From Podospora pseudoanserina (Eukaryota; Ascomycota; Sordariomycetes; Sordariales; Podosporaceae), in the NCBI RefSeq assembly GCF_035222485.1, contig NC_085920.1:1984001-2048000 (forward strand): 64,000 nt of DNA, given 5' to 3'. Under the pieces are notes generated by a model that was not told where the DNA came from, did not search any database, and worked only from the letters and a program-made list of their open reading frames with translations. Both the position numbers and the translations under genes were made by a program. Below, piece by piece: positions 11,770 through 24,269 of this stretch; within the stretch, counting starts at the first letter, position 1, and every line of letters begins with the position of its first letter.

Positions 11770-13070
11770 TCTGTCCAATTCCTCGGTTCAATTGCTCCTG
11801 GTTCGAGGCCGTTTTGAAGGCCGTTTGGCGATAAGAACACTCAATTGATCGCCCTTGACTGACTGCTTGGTATCCTGACAGGGAACACGAAAAAGGTGGG
11901 GTGGGGTTGTTGGTCGATGTGTCAGTTCCAAAGACCACACTCTTGACCTCGTTACCGAAGGGGGGAAGTGAATAATTGATCGGGGAAAAAACGAGATCCT
12001 TTCTAACACGAAGACCCGTGGTCAGGACGACGGACGGGCTGGCCGTGGGGTTTTATAAACTTGTTTCGATCGAGACAAGGAAGACCGGAGAGAGAGGGGA
12101 CGACACCATGGCTAAGGCTGACGGGCAAGACGCTGGCTTGCGGCGTGGGAGCGTGTTCTTTTTTGGTATACATACATACAAATGGGTAAAGCGGGAAGGA
12201 ATTTGCGGCGCAGCAACACCAGGGAGGGGAACTGATTGGCGTGGTGGAAAGTGGGGGAGGATGCTGGCCAACTGAATTGAGGCCTGCTTGGTTGAGGCCG
12301 GCGAAACCAGTAGCTTTTGACTGTCAGCGCCGGCTGCTTGGTGATGGGGAGAGGAATGCTCTAAAGGGGCGCAGGGGAAGATGGAGCGAGTAGAAGGACG
12401 AGAGTCATTGTCTTTGCATGATAGTGTATGTCATAGTGTATGCGGGCGAGCAGATAACAACAATGGGCTGAGTTCCAAAAGGGGAGATATTTCTCGTGTT
12501 TCTCAGAGTCGCAACAGCTCTGGATCACTTGGTACTCGATTTGTCCCACACGAGATGGGGACCCGCTGTGTGCTGCCTTCTAGAAGGCAAACAACCAGCA
12601 GTGGTAGGGGAACCATGGGCAGATCGAGTTGATCTCTGGCCTGGTCATGGGAAGAGCTACAGCTTTGCACGGCCAGCAGATAGAAAATCCATCACTCGGG
12701 AGAGTAATGTGCCAAGCCCGGTCCGAACAGGGCGAGACGGGGCCGGACCCGGGCCTGTGAAGCTCATCCGAAACAAGAGAGCGATCAACAGACCTGACCA
12801 GGTCAAGCACCATGGGAAAATCGTCTCAAGTATTCGCAACATGTTTTTCCAGGTCGCCGGTGTCGCCCTCGCACTCGACGGCTCCAGTTCCTTTTCTACC
12901 AGCTCTCCCAGAGCCTCAAGGAATCGAAATCCTTTCCTCCGACATCATCAAACAGTTCATGCCAGCAGACAACGCACCTGACTCTCCTCAACTTCCTCCT
13001 TAGTCTCCCTCCGCCGTCTTCCAGTTGGAAGAAAACCAGAGGTCAATCATCACCTAACCATCTCGCGACA
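11770..13070. other. Divergent intergenic region
   Basis: 1.3 kb between two divergently transcribed small genes. Open frames exist on both strands but start without ATG or show no family. A GC-rich imperfect inverted repeat (GCCCGGTCCG ... CGGACCCGGGC) lies near 12716..12751. A TATAAA occurs on the plus strand near 12053, about 1 kb from the next plus-strand start, so it is probably unrelated to it. Confidence 0.45.
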
Positions 13071-13788
13071 ATGGGTGTCCCCGTCGTTTTGGCAACGGTT
13101 GCTGCGTGCGGTAGTATCGTGACGTCGATCAAGTCGAGCTGGGAGCTCCGGCGCATGGTCAAGAGAAAGAAGGAGCAGCATGAAGCTGATGATGAGGCGC
13201 CCTATGTCTTTCGCAAGTTGCGCCAGGCGTACTATGATGGGCTTATGACGGTGCCCGAGTACGAGCAATGGTACGAGAAGTTCCTCGTGGCCAAGGTCGA
13301 AAAGGACTGTAAGTTTGTCCTCCATTCAAGTCTTCACTGAGAGTAAAAGGTATTAACCATTCGCAGTGGCCGGCCTTCGCCGTATCCGGGCGCATCTCCG
13401 CATCATTGAGAACGGAGCGCCCATCACAGGCAATCGTCGATCGCGGTCGGTCGAACCAAGCAGGCGTCGGCAGTCTGTGACATTTGCGCCGACTCCTCAG
13501 CATCCGGCCTATGTCGACTATCGACAGCCCAACCGTGGAAACATTGAGTACTATGCGGACCCACGCGCCAGGGTTGGTGCGCACCCTGATGAGTTTGTTC
13601 GACTGGAGCGACAGTCGACGTACAGTCGTGCTTCGTCGTCGGACGCACAATCGCGTGTCAGTCGGAGCTCATCGGCGCGGCATGAGTCTAGGGGTCGCTC
13701 GAGGAGGAGGTATGATAGCAGTGATTCGGATAGTGACGACTACTACTATGAGAAGAGGAGCTATCGCGGTAGGAGCTCAAATCGGTAG
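13071..13788 (+). CDS. Conserved-looking hypothetical protein with basic Ser/Arg/Asp tail
   Basis: A 219-aa protein I do not recognise. Exons are 13071..13308 and 13367..13788; the 58-nt intron has a GTAAGT donor, a TTAAC branch and a CGCAG acceptor. The first 20 residues (MGVPVVLATVAACGSIVTSI) form one hydrophobic segment that could be a signal anchor. A Lys/Glu-rich helical stretch follows (RRMVKRKKEQHEADDEAPYV), then a YYDGLMTVPEYEQWYEKFLVAK block that looks structured. The second half is disordered: RRSRSVEPSRRRQSVTF, many SRS/SSS runs, then SDSDSDDYYYEKRSYRGRSS at the end. The ATG follows CTCGCGACA and is the first in frame. The RS-like tail suggests phospho-regulation, by inference only. 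It lies head-to-head with the cysteine-tail gene and about 500 nt upstream of rsa4. Confidence 0.75.
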
Positions 13789-14280
13789 TCGCGCATTTTG
13801 TCTTTTGCGACTGATGTCAAGAGGGGCGGTTCTTTTCAGGCGTTTGTGAGTAGTGGCAGGACTGGGTTGGACTTATGATGAATTTTCCTTTGTACTAGCA
13901 TAGCGTAATGAACAAGAGTAGTGTATTTCCATTTGTCGCGTAACTCCTTGGTTGTGAGGAAGGAGCGAACTGTATGGACGCAGAGTTGTAGTTGGAATCG
14001 TCGAGGGCAAGCAGCCAGTGGAGAGCTGGAGCAATTGGATTTCTAGCTGTAAGGCTGGAGCTCGAAGCTCCAGCCTTTGGGCAGGGGTCATCCGCGTCAG
14101 CCCCACATGGCGCATCCTTATGAAGGTGGGGCATCGAATTCTGCATGCTCTGACCGCCAAAATTTTGAATTTGTCCCCACCAGAGAGTGTGCTGACCCTT
14201 GCGCGCTGTCCTGGAATGCGCCCGCAGTTGTTTTCAACATAGGCATAAACAACACCACAGACTGCCCGCTATCTACAACC
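13789..14280. other. Intergenic, holds a perfect hairpin
   Basis: 3' flank of the 219-aa protein gene and promoter of rsa4. The only structure seen is the 12-bp hairpin listed separately. Confidence 0.5.
14051..14077. repeat. Perfect inverted repeat, 12-bp arms, 3-nt loop
   Basis: AAGGCTGGAGCT, loop CGA, AGCTCCAGCCTT. The arms are exactly complementary. It lies about 260 nt after the stop of the upstream gene and 200 nt before the rsa4 ATG, so it could be a 3'-end hairpin, a dyad protein-binding site, or chance. Confidence 0.7.
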
Positions 14281-16080
14281 ATGGCCACTGTAGCTCCCCC
14301 TCCCTCGAAGAGGCAAAAGAGAGAAGAGATCGAGCGCACCACAGTCCAACAAGATGTTTCCCCTCTGCTTGCGACGGATCTCGGGTCCTTCAAGGCCAAT
14401 TTTGTTGATGGTGATGGGAACCAAATGGCCGATGTGATTGAGATCAACTTTGCCGATGCCTCCGAGAAGAATGTGTCTGCCTTGTTGAACACTATGATGG
14501 GGAGGGTACGATCACACCGGAGTCCCCTATATTCAACCTACCTCTTGAACTCATGCGCTGACACTTTCAACCCCAATTCAGGATCGTGAAGAATTCACCC
14601 CCTACCGCTTTCGCATCCACATCCCCGGAAGGGACGTCATTGTAGACCAATATCCCACAGATCTACTTGGACTCCTTAAAAAGCATGGCGTGAACAACCC
14701 CTTCGAAACGACCATCACTCTCTCCGCCGAGCCCCAGGCTGTTTTCAGGGTCCAGGCTGTCTCCCGTATGGCCCACAAGATCTCCGGCCACGGTCAACCT
14801 ATCCTCTGCTGCCAGTTCTCTCCTCTTTCCTCCAGCCGCCTCGCCACAGGCAGCGGCGACAACACTGCGCGCATCTGGAATGTCGATACCGGTACACCCG
14901 AGAAGACGCTATCTGGGCATACAGGCTGGGTGATGAGTGTAAACTGGAGGCCAGATGGACAACAGCTGGCTACCTGCTCTATGGACAAGACTGTGCGGGT
15001 ATGGGACCCGGCGACTGGAAAGTCGACAGCCGAGCTCAAAGGGCATGCGAAGTGGGTTTTGGGATTGGCGTGGGAACCTTACCATTGTAAGTGTGGTTCT
15101 TGATTCTCGGGAAAACAACTTGTCATACTAACCGCAAGCAGTGTGGCGTGATGGCACCCCTAGACTTGTCTCTTGCTCCAAAGACGGCACTGCCAGGATA
15201 TGGGTCGTCAACACTGGCCGTACTGAGCATGTGCTGAGCGGTCACAGGAGCTCAATTACCTGCGTGAGATGGGGCGGGACAGGCCAGGTATGGATTGATC
15301 GCAACATATCCACAAGATGACCTCCTATACTGACGAGTCCCGACAGATTTACACCGGCTCTCAAGACAGAACTGTTCGCATCTGGGATAGCGTAAAGGGC
15401 ACCCTCGTCCAAAGTCTAACCGCCCACGGCCACTGGATCAACAACATTGCTCTCTCTAGCGACTTTGTCCTGAGAACAGGTTACCTAGACCACAGCAAGG
15501 AGGTCCCAGAGACAGAAGAAGCCAAGAGGGCCAAGGCCAAGGAGAGATTCGAAAAGGCCGTCAAGATCAACGGCAAGGTTGCCGAGAGGTTTGTCTCAGC
15601 GAGCGACGATTTCACAATGTACCTCTGGGATCCAACCAACAACGGGAACAAACCGGTGGCCAGACTGTTAGGTCACCAAAACAAGGTCAATCAGTGTGCC
15701 TTCTCTCCAGATGGCACCATGATTGCCAGCGCTGGTTGGGACAACCATACTGTAAGTTTTATTACATAACTTTTGTTCCTTTCCAGTCCAAGGCTCACAT
15801 GAAACAGAAACTATGGAACGCCAGAGACGGCAAGTTCTTGACCACTCTCAGAGGCCACGTCGGTCCGGTGTTCCAATGCGCCTGGTCAGCCGACAGCCGC
15901 TTGCTTGTTACTGGTAGCAGAGACTGCACCCTCAAGGTGTGGAACGTTTTGAAGGGCGCGCTGGCGAGGGATCTGCCGGGCCACGAGGACGAGGTGTATG
16001 CTGTGGACTGGGCGCCGAGGGACGGAGCCAAGGTGGCGTCTGGTGGGAAAGATAAGGCTGTCAGGACATGGATGAACTAG
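14281..16080 (+). CDS. rsa4: Notchless/Rsa4 WD40 ribosome assembly factor
   Basis: The nucleolar/nuclear 60S assembly factor that the AAA+ ATPase Rea1 (midasin) pulls on to remodel pre-60S particles. The protein is 517 aa from five exons: 14281..14505, 14582..15086, 15142..15287, 15347..15751 and 15808..16080, all with standard splice sites. The N-terminal NLE (ubiquitin-like, MIDO) domain spans about 30-115 and includes the block YRFRIHIPGRDVIVDQYPTD. Eight WD40 repeats follow from about residue 138: HKISGHGQPILCCQFSP, ATGSGDNTARIWN, LSGHTGWVMSVNWRPDG, CSMDKTVRVWD, then YTGSQDRTVRIWD and SASDDFTMYLWD, ending with VTGSRDCTLKVWN and ASGGKDKAVRTW. The charged insert DHSKEVPETEEAKRAKAKER, between two of these blades, is typical of the family. 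The length matches fungal orthologues. A competing acceptor at 15787 (TTTCCAG) was rejected because it breaks the blade. Confidence 0.97.
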
Positions 16081-19000
16081 AGAGGAGGGGATGGTTGGTA
16101 AGAGTAAAGGAGAGGGGGGCGAGGAGTGATGATACCCTGATGGTAGAGGAATTTAAAAAAAAGGATGATCGTTTATGTTGCTATTCGGAGGCAAAAGGTT
16201 GCATGTGACTAAAACACTGGAAATGAACAAACCTATCGCGAATAGGTCTTACTTAACGGATAGAGGAGTACAGCATCCGGGAGGGCAAATCCGCCCTGTC
16301 ACGACAGGTCGATGAGAACTTGACCGCCCAAAAACGGGCAATAGGGACGGGGGTCATGTTCCGTGATATCCTGTCCTGCCAGAAGGCTGCCCATCAAAAC
16401 TGATGATCACCAAGTTTTACCCATACCTACTACCTACCTTGCCTTACGTACCTACGTACCCACGTGCCCAATCCTGGAACGAGGGGCACACACACACACC
16501 CATATAGCTAGACGAAGACGAGCTGTGAGGTGATTCTTCATTCGGCCGGGCCGTCTTCAGCTACTGGAATTTGGAGGTGTTCTCGGCATTTGTGGTACTG
16601 GGCGAGCCTTGGCTCATGTGCCGTCCCCGAACAGGTAGTTGTGAGAGGTTGATCGGAGGATTTTGCTGAGTTTGGATCGTCATCACATAGAGTATGTATG
16701 AGAGAGTTTCTATCTTTGCCGAGCTTTCACCGCTACTGTCTCATTGAGGGACGGGAGTCTGCTCCAACACTCTCAGACGAGAGAGATAAAGAGTGGTAAA
16801 ATGCCGCCAACCGAGATGGGAAATCAGGGTTGAGAATAAGGCCGGTTAGGGAAAAACGGGAATAGCAACTCCTATCTGCAGAAGAGGAGAGCCATGGTTT
16901 GGCTTGTGATTGTTACTGGATACTATGTGTGAACTGGGCGGGATTTTCACCATGGCATGAAATGAGACGGTGACATCCATCCCCTGGGATGCTTGGGACA
17001 CTTCTTTTTTTCCTGCAATGGGCCATCCCCGGCAGATCGTGGTGTCTAGACTACTGCGTAAACATGTGTGTGAGCAGACGCCGTGCATTAGTGGCCTGTT
17101 GCTGGCTTTGCTGCAGCTGTCTCCAATAGGTCCCGTGGAATCGGGGTTCGTGGATGAGGTGCCTGTGGAGTGTTGATTCTCGGGGATAGCCCACAGGATG
17201 ATGGTGCGGAGTGCATTGGAGAATGAGGGGATTGAGGGGATACAGGTGGTTATGGTGCCCTGACTATTGGGTGGTGGTTGGCGAGAGAACAGCCGTAGCA
17301 ATTGTCCCTGTTGTCAGTCTAATGATAGGCATGGGTACCCATAATGTCGAGTTCACCATCAGATACCGGTAGTGAAGATACAGAGAGCAATCTTGTGAAG
17401 AAATCACCTTGACAGAAGATGCCACAAATGACGGCATACATGTAGCCATCACGGAGATATACTCGGCCATTCGTCTCAGTCTAAAAGTAGGATCACGGCT
17501 GCTTTGGTGGCATAATAGCGTTCGTTCAAACAGCGCCGTCAGAAGCAAGTCTCCGTTTTCCAAGCATGTCAGAAATTCAGTATGAGTTATTTTCTTCCCT
17601 GGGTGTCACATAACAGTGCGGCCAATGGAGAGATCGAAGGCATCAAAATACCATGGTACTTGACGGCCCTCCGATGTATGAGATGTCGTCGGCGGATGGC
17701 GTCTGATTTTAGCCTATCAAGGCCCTGTGTGGGCTCGGGAGATCTCGGGACTCCACGGTCAATGGTTCCATGGCGCACATCAAACGGCCGTCCATGTGGC
17801 TGGGACAGGCTCATCGCTTCGCTTATACTTCGATCGGCCCGTGAAGCATGAAAATTTTTCCATTCTACCTCTTCACGATGGACTGTCACCAAGCCGGTGA
17901 TGGTCGGGTAGGTGATTATGTTGAGAACAATAAGCGCGCCCAGCTTACCATCATTCGGCCAGGAAGGGTTTCCGTCTGTGCCTCATGACGGCACTTGCTG
18001 CCGAGTATTCCATTTCTGCGTGCTTTACAGACCTGATAAGAGGTCGACACGTTTCCCATGCTGTGCCTCTGACTGGACCGACAACGCTCCATGGGACGGC
18101 AGAGGAAACTCGGACCTCTTTTTCTCCGTTGAGGAGTTGCTCAATTAAGGTTGCTCTTAGTGGAATTTGACGTGTTTCGGTGGCTCATCTGTCTGGAAAC
18201 GCTCCAAACAGCGCCGCCGGCGCCCAGCCTTCTGGCCCCTGCCACTCACCACAGCCCTGCGCTGTGACCAACCACCAGCGTCATCTTCCCTCTTCTGAAC
18301 CTCTTCCCTCGGCCGGAGTAACGGACTCGAAGCCGATAATGGCTCTTGTCTATTTCCTGCGTTTGAGAACCATTGCTTGCTTGAAATGAAGATATCACGG
18401 TCATGGATCTGATACATATGTAGACCAAAGTCAATGACAAGCATAAGAGCTGTTATGGGCAGACCAGGCTACTGACCGACACCAACTATCTCCACTGTTC
18501 CCGGCCCGGACCTTCCATGCCTCTGGAATCCATCCGCTGATCTGCTTTTCAAGACCGGCAACGGTCCCAAGAGCCTGTGTCACGGAATTCGAGTGAGAGT
18601 CTTGGACCAGGTAATGGATGTCTCGATTGATATTTTGATGCAGAACTTTCTTGTAAGAGGTCCTTGGCAAAGCATCCATTATCCAGGCAGCCAAGCCCGG
18701 CTGTTCAGGGTGTGGTTGCAGAACTGCATGTGGTTGACAGCGCTGTGATATCCAAGTCAAGCAGGAGGTACATAATGGACACGGCCCATACACATTGGAG
18801 GCCGCCGCTCAGGTGGGAGAAAGGATGGCGACCGCGAGCTTACTGGCCTCTGGAGCAGCTGCTTGTAAAGGAGGTGCTATCGAGGAGTTGAACTCCGCCA
18901 GGCTGAGCCAGACGTCAGAGTGATAGATCAAGTTTTTCTGTTATCAGACATCTCCCTCCCACAGCTCAACCCGTTGGTCACACTGTTCGCCATCACCTGG

Positions 19001-20655
19001 CCCTGACATGTGGCCTCGATTTGGTAACAGGAGACTTTAGATTACGTGATTGCCCGAGAGAAACGGCCGTACAACATGAAAGGCATGCTCAGAATCTTCG
19101 ATCCATGACAGGTGCCGAGACAATGCGCAGACAAGCCGCTGCATTATATAGGTAAGGAAGGCCGGAAACTGTTCGGAAAGAGAACTCTGTAACGCTCGCA
19201 AACCACCGTCGAATAAGAGTTGCAGTTATAAACAATAGGCGGGAGCGATTCGAGACTGATATTGGATAGCAGGAAGTAAGACGATCAAGGGATCATCAAC
19301 AAGCAAGCACAACAAAAACTCTTTGGGAAAACTTCCAAGGCATTGAGTGGTGGGCTGGCCCCCTGTCACTGGATGGAAGCTGCGGAAGCCCAAGCTGGCC
19401 CCTGTCAGTCTTGGCATTCCTCTCGATGCCACCCTCGATGTCCCTTGTCCATCTCCACTGGTTTCGGGCTGGAATGACGAACAACGGGCTGGCGGGACGC
19501 TGCTTCTTGGTCCGTAGGCCCCACTTTCAGCGCTCCCTTGAGCATTTTGCAGGCATAGCAGCGCCTATGAAGCGAGCTCCAACACCGATTAAAAGTGATC
19601 GAAGCTCCTCCAAGTTTCCATGATTTCCGTGATCTTCTTGCTTGCTCAAACCAAGACTCTTTCTCGGCAGCAGATCTCCGATCAAACTCAAAACCTGTCA
19701 GCCTTTGATCTTCACCTAGCTACGGACCAAAAGCTCCAGAACCCCCCTGGTCTGCCACCCACACAGTCTTTAACCATCCGTCTCCAAAAGCTCGTCAGAG
19801 AGGCCCTCACCCCGTCACACTCCCTAGTCAGCGTTTTCTGCAACACCGTTGTCTGTCAACAAATAGAGACATCCGATCTTCGATCTGGGTGGCTATCAAC
19901 AGGCAAGTAGGTATGCCCAATCCTTAGCTCCCTTCTCGAGCGATTCACCCGTGGTTACTGCCATCCACTCGAGGGAAGAAAAGCCCCGGCTCTGGCTCGT
20001 TACGTCAGAGGGTGGACCACTGGGCACTAACTTGATCCCCGCCCTCAAAATACTATGCTGCCCTATTTTGAGTGACAAGGCCCAATTGGTCTGACTGGAG
20101 ATATTTCCTAACAGATTTCGAGCATCAAGTCTCGCGAAGTCTTTGTTCTCCTCTCCCGCCCCCCCGGCATCTTCCAGGCTCTTTTACGCTGCGCAACTCT
20201 TTCGTCCGTCCACCGAGAAGTCTTATCAGGCTTTACACCACACTAGACGCGCCATCCCCGTTTGCCGCAGCTCTTCTGGCCGCACCGTTAAGCTTGTTCA
20301 CAAAGCCACCTTGCGTCACTACAATCCGAGCGTCAGCTTAGCTCCTTTATGGTCATCCGTCCTAAGCTCGTCCCACATTTGTTGAGACGGTGACATTTCC
20401 TGGTTCTGTTTGGGCACTTGTGACCTGTCGACAAACCAAAGACGCCGTTACCGACAGCACTCTCGCGCATCCTGCAAGCTGGGCTGTTTACCGTTGGGAG
20501 AATATCCGTTGCAAAAGCTTCATCCTTGTCCTTGGCCCCCATGAACTTGTCACTGGGGATTTTCCAGTAGCTACGACCACCGACTCCTCGCCAACGGCCC
20601 TTCTACAATCCCACCTACCTGTTGATAGCAAGAGACGGCCAGTCATCTGCCCATT
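16081..20655. other. Gene-poor 4.6-kb stretch; end of it is the leader of the trehalose gene
   Basis: No gene is supported. Frames up to about 150 codons occur on both strands, but without ATG, domain or plausible splice chains. Microsatellite-like TACC and ACGT motifs (16425..16470) and a CA run (16489..16500) lie soon after rsa4. Base composition stays near 50% GC, so this is not a decayed AT-rich transposon block. The last 500 nt are pyrimidine-rich and probably promoter/leader for the trehalose subunit gene. Confidence 0.4.
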
Positions 20656-23559
20656 ATGACGGTTTTTATTGCTTCACTGTGAGTCTCTTGCCGTCAATGT
20701 TGTGCGGGCTGCCTGAAGCACTATACTTACGTTTTTCTGTACAGATTCCTCCCCAAGACTATTCATTTCACACTCCCCGGCACACCTCCGCGCGGGTCTC
20801 GCTCCGAGAAGCCTCAGCCCAATCCGAGGCCAGCGCCACCTGAGCGGCAGCCTAGCCTGTTCCAACCGCCCAGTATCACCCCGCCTCATACTCCGACCGA
20901 CGAGAAGAAGCCCAGCGGTCTCTTCACTAACGAGGATGGGCTGCGGGTTCATATTCCAACAACGACAGCGATTGGAGAAGATGGTGTTCGTGCGCCAGCT
21001 GACCGAAGCTCTCCCACCTGGGGAGGTCGTTTAGATCAGCCAATGTCGCGGGCGAACTCACCGCCACCTCCTTCGTTGATCCAGAAGGCTAGAAACCTGC
21101 ATCAGAAGGCCAAGGAGATGGGTCGGGCCGGCATCACACAACCTCGCACACTCGATAGAAGCGAGAGCCACGAGAGGGTTTTTGCACATGCCAACTGGAA
21201 GATCGTTAACGCTGACCAGGGCAATGGCGGTCTTCGAAATGCTGCCGAGGCGGCTTCCAGAGAGGGAAAGGTTGGAGACTGCACTTGGGTTGGCACCCTT
21301 GGTATGCCCACTGATGCTCTCCAGGGCACTCAGCAACTCCAGGATATTCAGGACAAGCTCGCCACGGAGCACGACATGCTCAGTGTCTGCCCCTCCGACA
21401 AGGACTTTGATGGACACTACTCTCACTTCTGTAAACAAATTCTGTGGCCAGTGTTTCATTACCAGATTCCCGACAACCCCAAGAGCAAGGCATACGAGGA
21501 TCATTCATGGAAATACTATGTCAATGTCAACCAAGCGTTCGCCGATGTCATCGTTAAGAACTGGAAGCGGGGCGACGTCGTTTGGGTCCACGACTACCAT
21601 CTTCTCTTAGTCCCTGGCATGGTACGAAAGAAGTTGCCAGAAGCCAAGATTTGCTTCTTCCTTCACGTGGCCTTCCCGTCATCTGAGGTGTTCCGTTGCC
21701 TGGCGGTTCGGAAACAGCTGCTGGAAGGCATGCTCGGTGCCAATCTGATTGGATTCCAGATCCACGAGTACACGAGACATTTCCTTCAGACCTGCAGTCG
21801 ACTCCTTAGTGCGGAGGCCACTCCAGATGGACTCCAGTTGGAAGACCGCTTTGTCGACGTTGTCAATCTCCCAATCGGGATCGATCCTGTTAGTCTCAGC
21901 CAGCATCGTGAAGAAGACGAGGTTAAGAGATGGCTGGACACCATGAGGGAGCGTTACGCTGGCAAGAAGCTCATTGTTGCTCGCGACAAACTGGATCACG
22001 TTCGTGGCGTGAGACAAAAGCTCCTCTCATATGAGCTTTTCCTGAATAAGAATCCGGAGTGGAGGGACAAGGTTGTCCTCATTCAAGTGGCGCTTTCCAC
22101 CAGCGAGAAGAGCGAGCTGGACGCGACTGTTAGCGACATCGTCACTCGTGTCAACTCCTCGTGGGCCAACTTGGCGTACCAGCCCGTCGTCTACCTCAAG
22201 CAAGACATCGACTATGCACAGTATCTTGCTCTATTGAGCGTTGCGGACGCCCTCATGATCACCAGCCAACGCGAGGGCATGAACCTAACCTCGCATGAGT
22301 ACCTCTTTTGCCAGGACGGCAAGATCAGCGAAAAGAAGCATGGATCTCTCATTCTCTCTGAGTTCACTGGCACGTCGTCCCTCTTTGGCGGAAATGAGCT
22401 TTCGGTCAACCCTTGGGATTATCGGGCCTGTGCGGATGCGATCAAGAAGGCTCTAGAGATGGGGGATGAGGAGAAAGAGATGCGATGGACCAAGCTGTAC
22501 GAGGCAGTTAACCACCACACAGGGTCTCATTGGTTTTCCGAGATCCTGGCTCGCCTCGATGTTGTGTATGAACAGCAGCACCGTCACGACCAAACCTCTG
22601 TTCCCCGACTTTCGCTCAACACGCTGGTTCAACAGTACAACAGGACGGAGAGAAGGCTCTTTATCCTTGATTTTGAGGGCACCCTGGTCAGCTGGGGGCC
22701 AGTCAACCAAATCATTCCTGTCAGCCCACAGGTATGCTTTCTTCAGCAATTTCCTTTTGAGTGATCATCAACTAACAGAGCACTACTAGCGCACCCTTGA
22801 CGTATTGAACGACCTGCTCCTTGACGATCGTAACACTATTTATGTTATGTCTGGCCGCAGACCGGAAGAGCTGGATCGTCTGTTCCGCCGTGTCCCTAAT
22901 CTCGGCCTCATTGCTGAGAACGGTTGTTTCCTCAGAGACTGTGGTAGCACGGAGTGGACCGAGATGGCTGACGCGGATCAAATCCGCTCCTGGAAGGATT
23001 CCGTCAGAGGTATCCTGACATACTACATCGAGCGCACCCCGGGCGCCGAGATAGAGGATCGGCGCTGCTCGCTCATCTTCCACTATAAGTCGGCGGAAGA
23101 TTACGAATCTGCCACCCGACAGGCCTTGGATTGTGCTAGTCACATCAACGACGCTTGTGAGGACCAGCGAGTCCACGCTATTCCCATGGAGGGCTGCGTC
23201 CTTGTGGAGCCGCTTGACTGGACCAAGAGCACGGCTGCCCAAAGGATCTTTTCCGATCTTCGCGACCGCATGGCGCCAGATGCGACTCACACGTCGCCAG
23301 TGGACTTCCTCATGGTTGTCGGTGATGGACGTGAGGACGAGAAGGTCTTCAAGTGGGCCAACGGTTTGGGCGAGGAGGGCCTTGTGGAAGAGGTTGTGAC
23401 GGTCAGCCTGGGAACAAGAAACACGGAGGCGACCGCCACCATGACACAGGGCGTGAGTGGTAAGTGACAACAATCACGGAGGATCGATTTGCAGAGTCAA
23501 GACTAACACGCAATACAGGTGTACTCATGGCTCTACAGAGACTGGGATCAATCGCGTAA
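20656..23559 (+). CDS. tps3: Trehalose synthase complex regulatory subunit (Tsl1/Tps3-like)
   Basis: The large subunit of the cytosolic trehalose-6-phosphate synthase/phosphatase complex. Exons are 20656..20678, 20745..22731, 22790..23459 and 23519..23559 (906 aa). After a Pro-rich tail (1-120) comes a GT20 synthase-like domain: WVHDYHLLLVPGMVR, FFLHVAFPSSEVFRCL, MITSQREGMNLTSHEY and SEFTGTSSLFGG. A phosphatase-like domain starts with LFILDFEGTLVSWGP (about 646) and runs through SGRRPEELDRLF to GDGREDEKVFKW (about 848). Two catalytic sites look altered. The UDP-glucose-contacting RLDxxKG motif is KLDHVRG, and the phosphatase DxDxT motif is DFEGT. This is the pattern of the non-catalytic Tsl1/Tps3 subunits rather than Tps1 or Tps2. 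The tiny first exon (MTVFIAS) is supported by a GTGAGT donor, a TACAG acceptor and phase. Confidence 0.94.
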
Positions 23560-24269
23560 GCAGTTGCCCCATCCCCTCCCTAGCCCCCTTTGCTAGGCCA
23601 GATGCCAATGGTAATGTTGCAGGTCCGTTGTGCCCACGCAACATCGCCGGAAGAGCTCTGTTAGAGGTGTGACTCTGCCGCCAGACGCTGAGCTCCAGTT
23701 CCTGCCGACGTCTTAGTTGACTCGGGGGTCCGTGTGGGGTCAGTGTGGTGTGCGCCGTTATTCGGTGTGATGAGGTGTGGTACCTACCCTGCCTTGTTGT
23801 TGTTTTGCTTGGCTTGGTTGGGTTGACTTGTCGCCCTTTTTTACGAGCATATACTGCAGCTTTTATTTGTATGCGCTCGGCTCCTTGCATGGTAGAACCT
23901 CGTGTGTTCTGCCAGCGCAGCCAAGACTGTTGTTTTTGTGCTTCTGGGTCTTGTCGCAGTTTTTACGCCGTCCTGCATGGTATTCTTTTACGATGAGGCA
24001 AGCTTCTACGTTCTACAGTGGACTGTGAGGTGATTGGGATGGAAATTCTATGGGTTAACACAAAGAAAAGCAGGCAGTCGAAACGCTATGATACGCGAAA
24101 TCGTCGATAGTATCGAACGGATTCAGAGGGCAAAGAGAGAGAGAGATTGGAATCGCTTCAGCAATGATTAAGGGCCTCGGTATAGATATGGGATGGGGGT
24201 TTATTTCTTTTCGGTGGTGGAAACTTTGGTGGCCTTCTCCTTCTTTGCTCAAGAGTTATTAGCCTGCAT
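23560..24269. other. 3' flank of the trehalose gene
   Basis: About 700 nt, T/G-rich just after the stop, as usual for a fungal 3' UTR. No gene is seen. Confidence 0.5.

Noticed and set aside
12716-12751. GC-rich imperfect inverted repeat
   Set aside because: Short, imperfect arms in GC-rich DNA, easily explained by chance.
16846-17563. Minus-strand frames with one faintly membrane-protein-like segment (AEYISVMATCMPSFV)
   Set aside because: Resemblance to a PTH11/rhodopsin-type helix is too short, and no continuous set of helices can be built by splicing.
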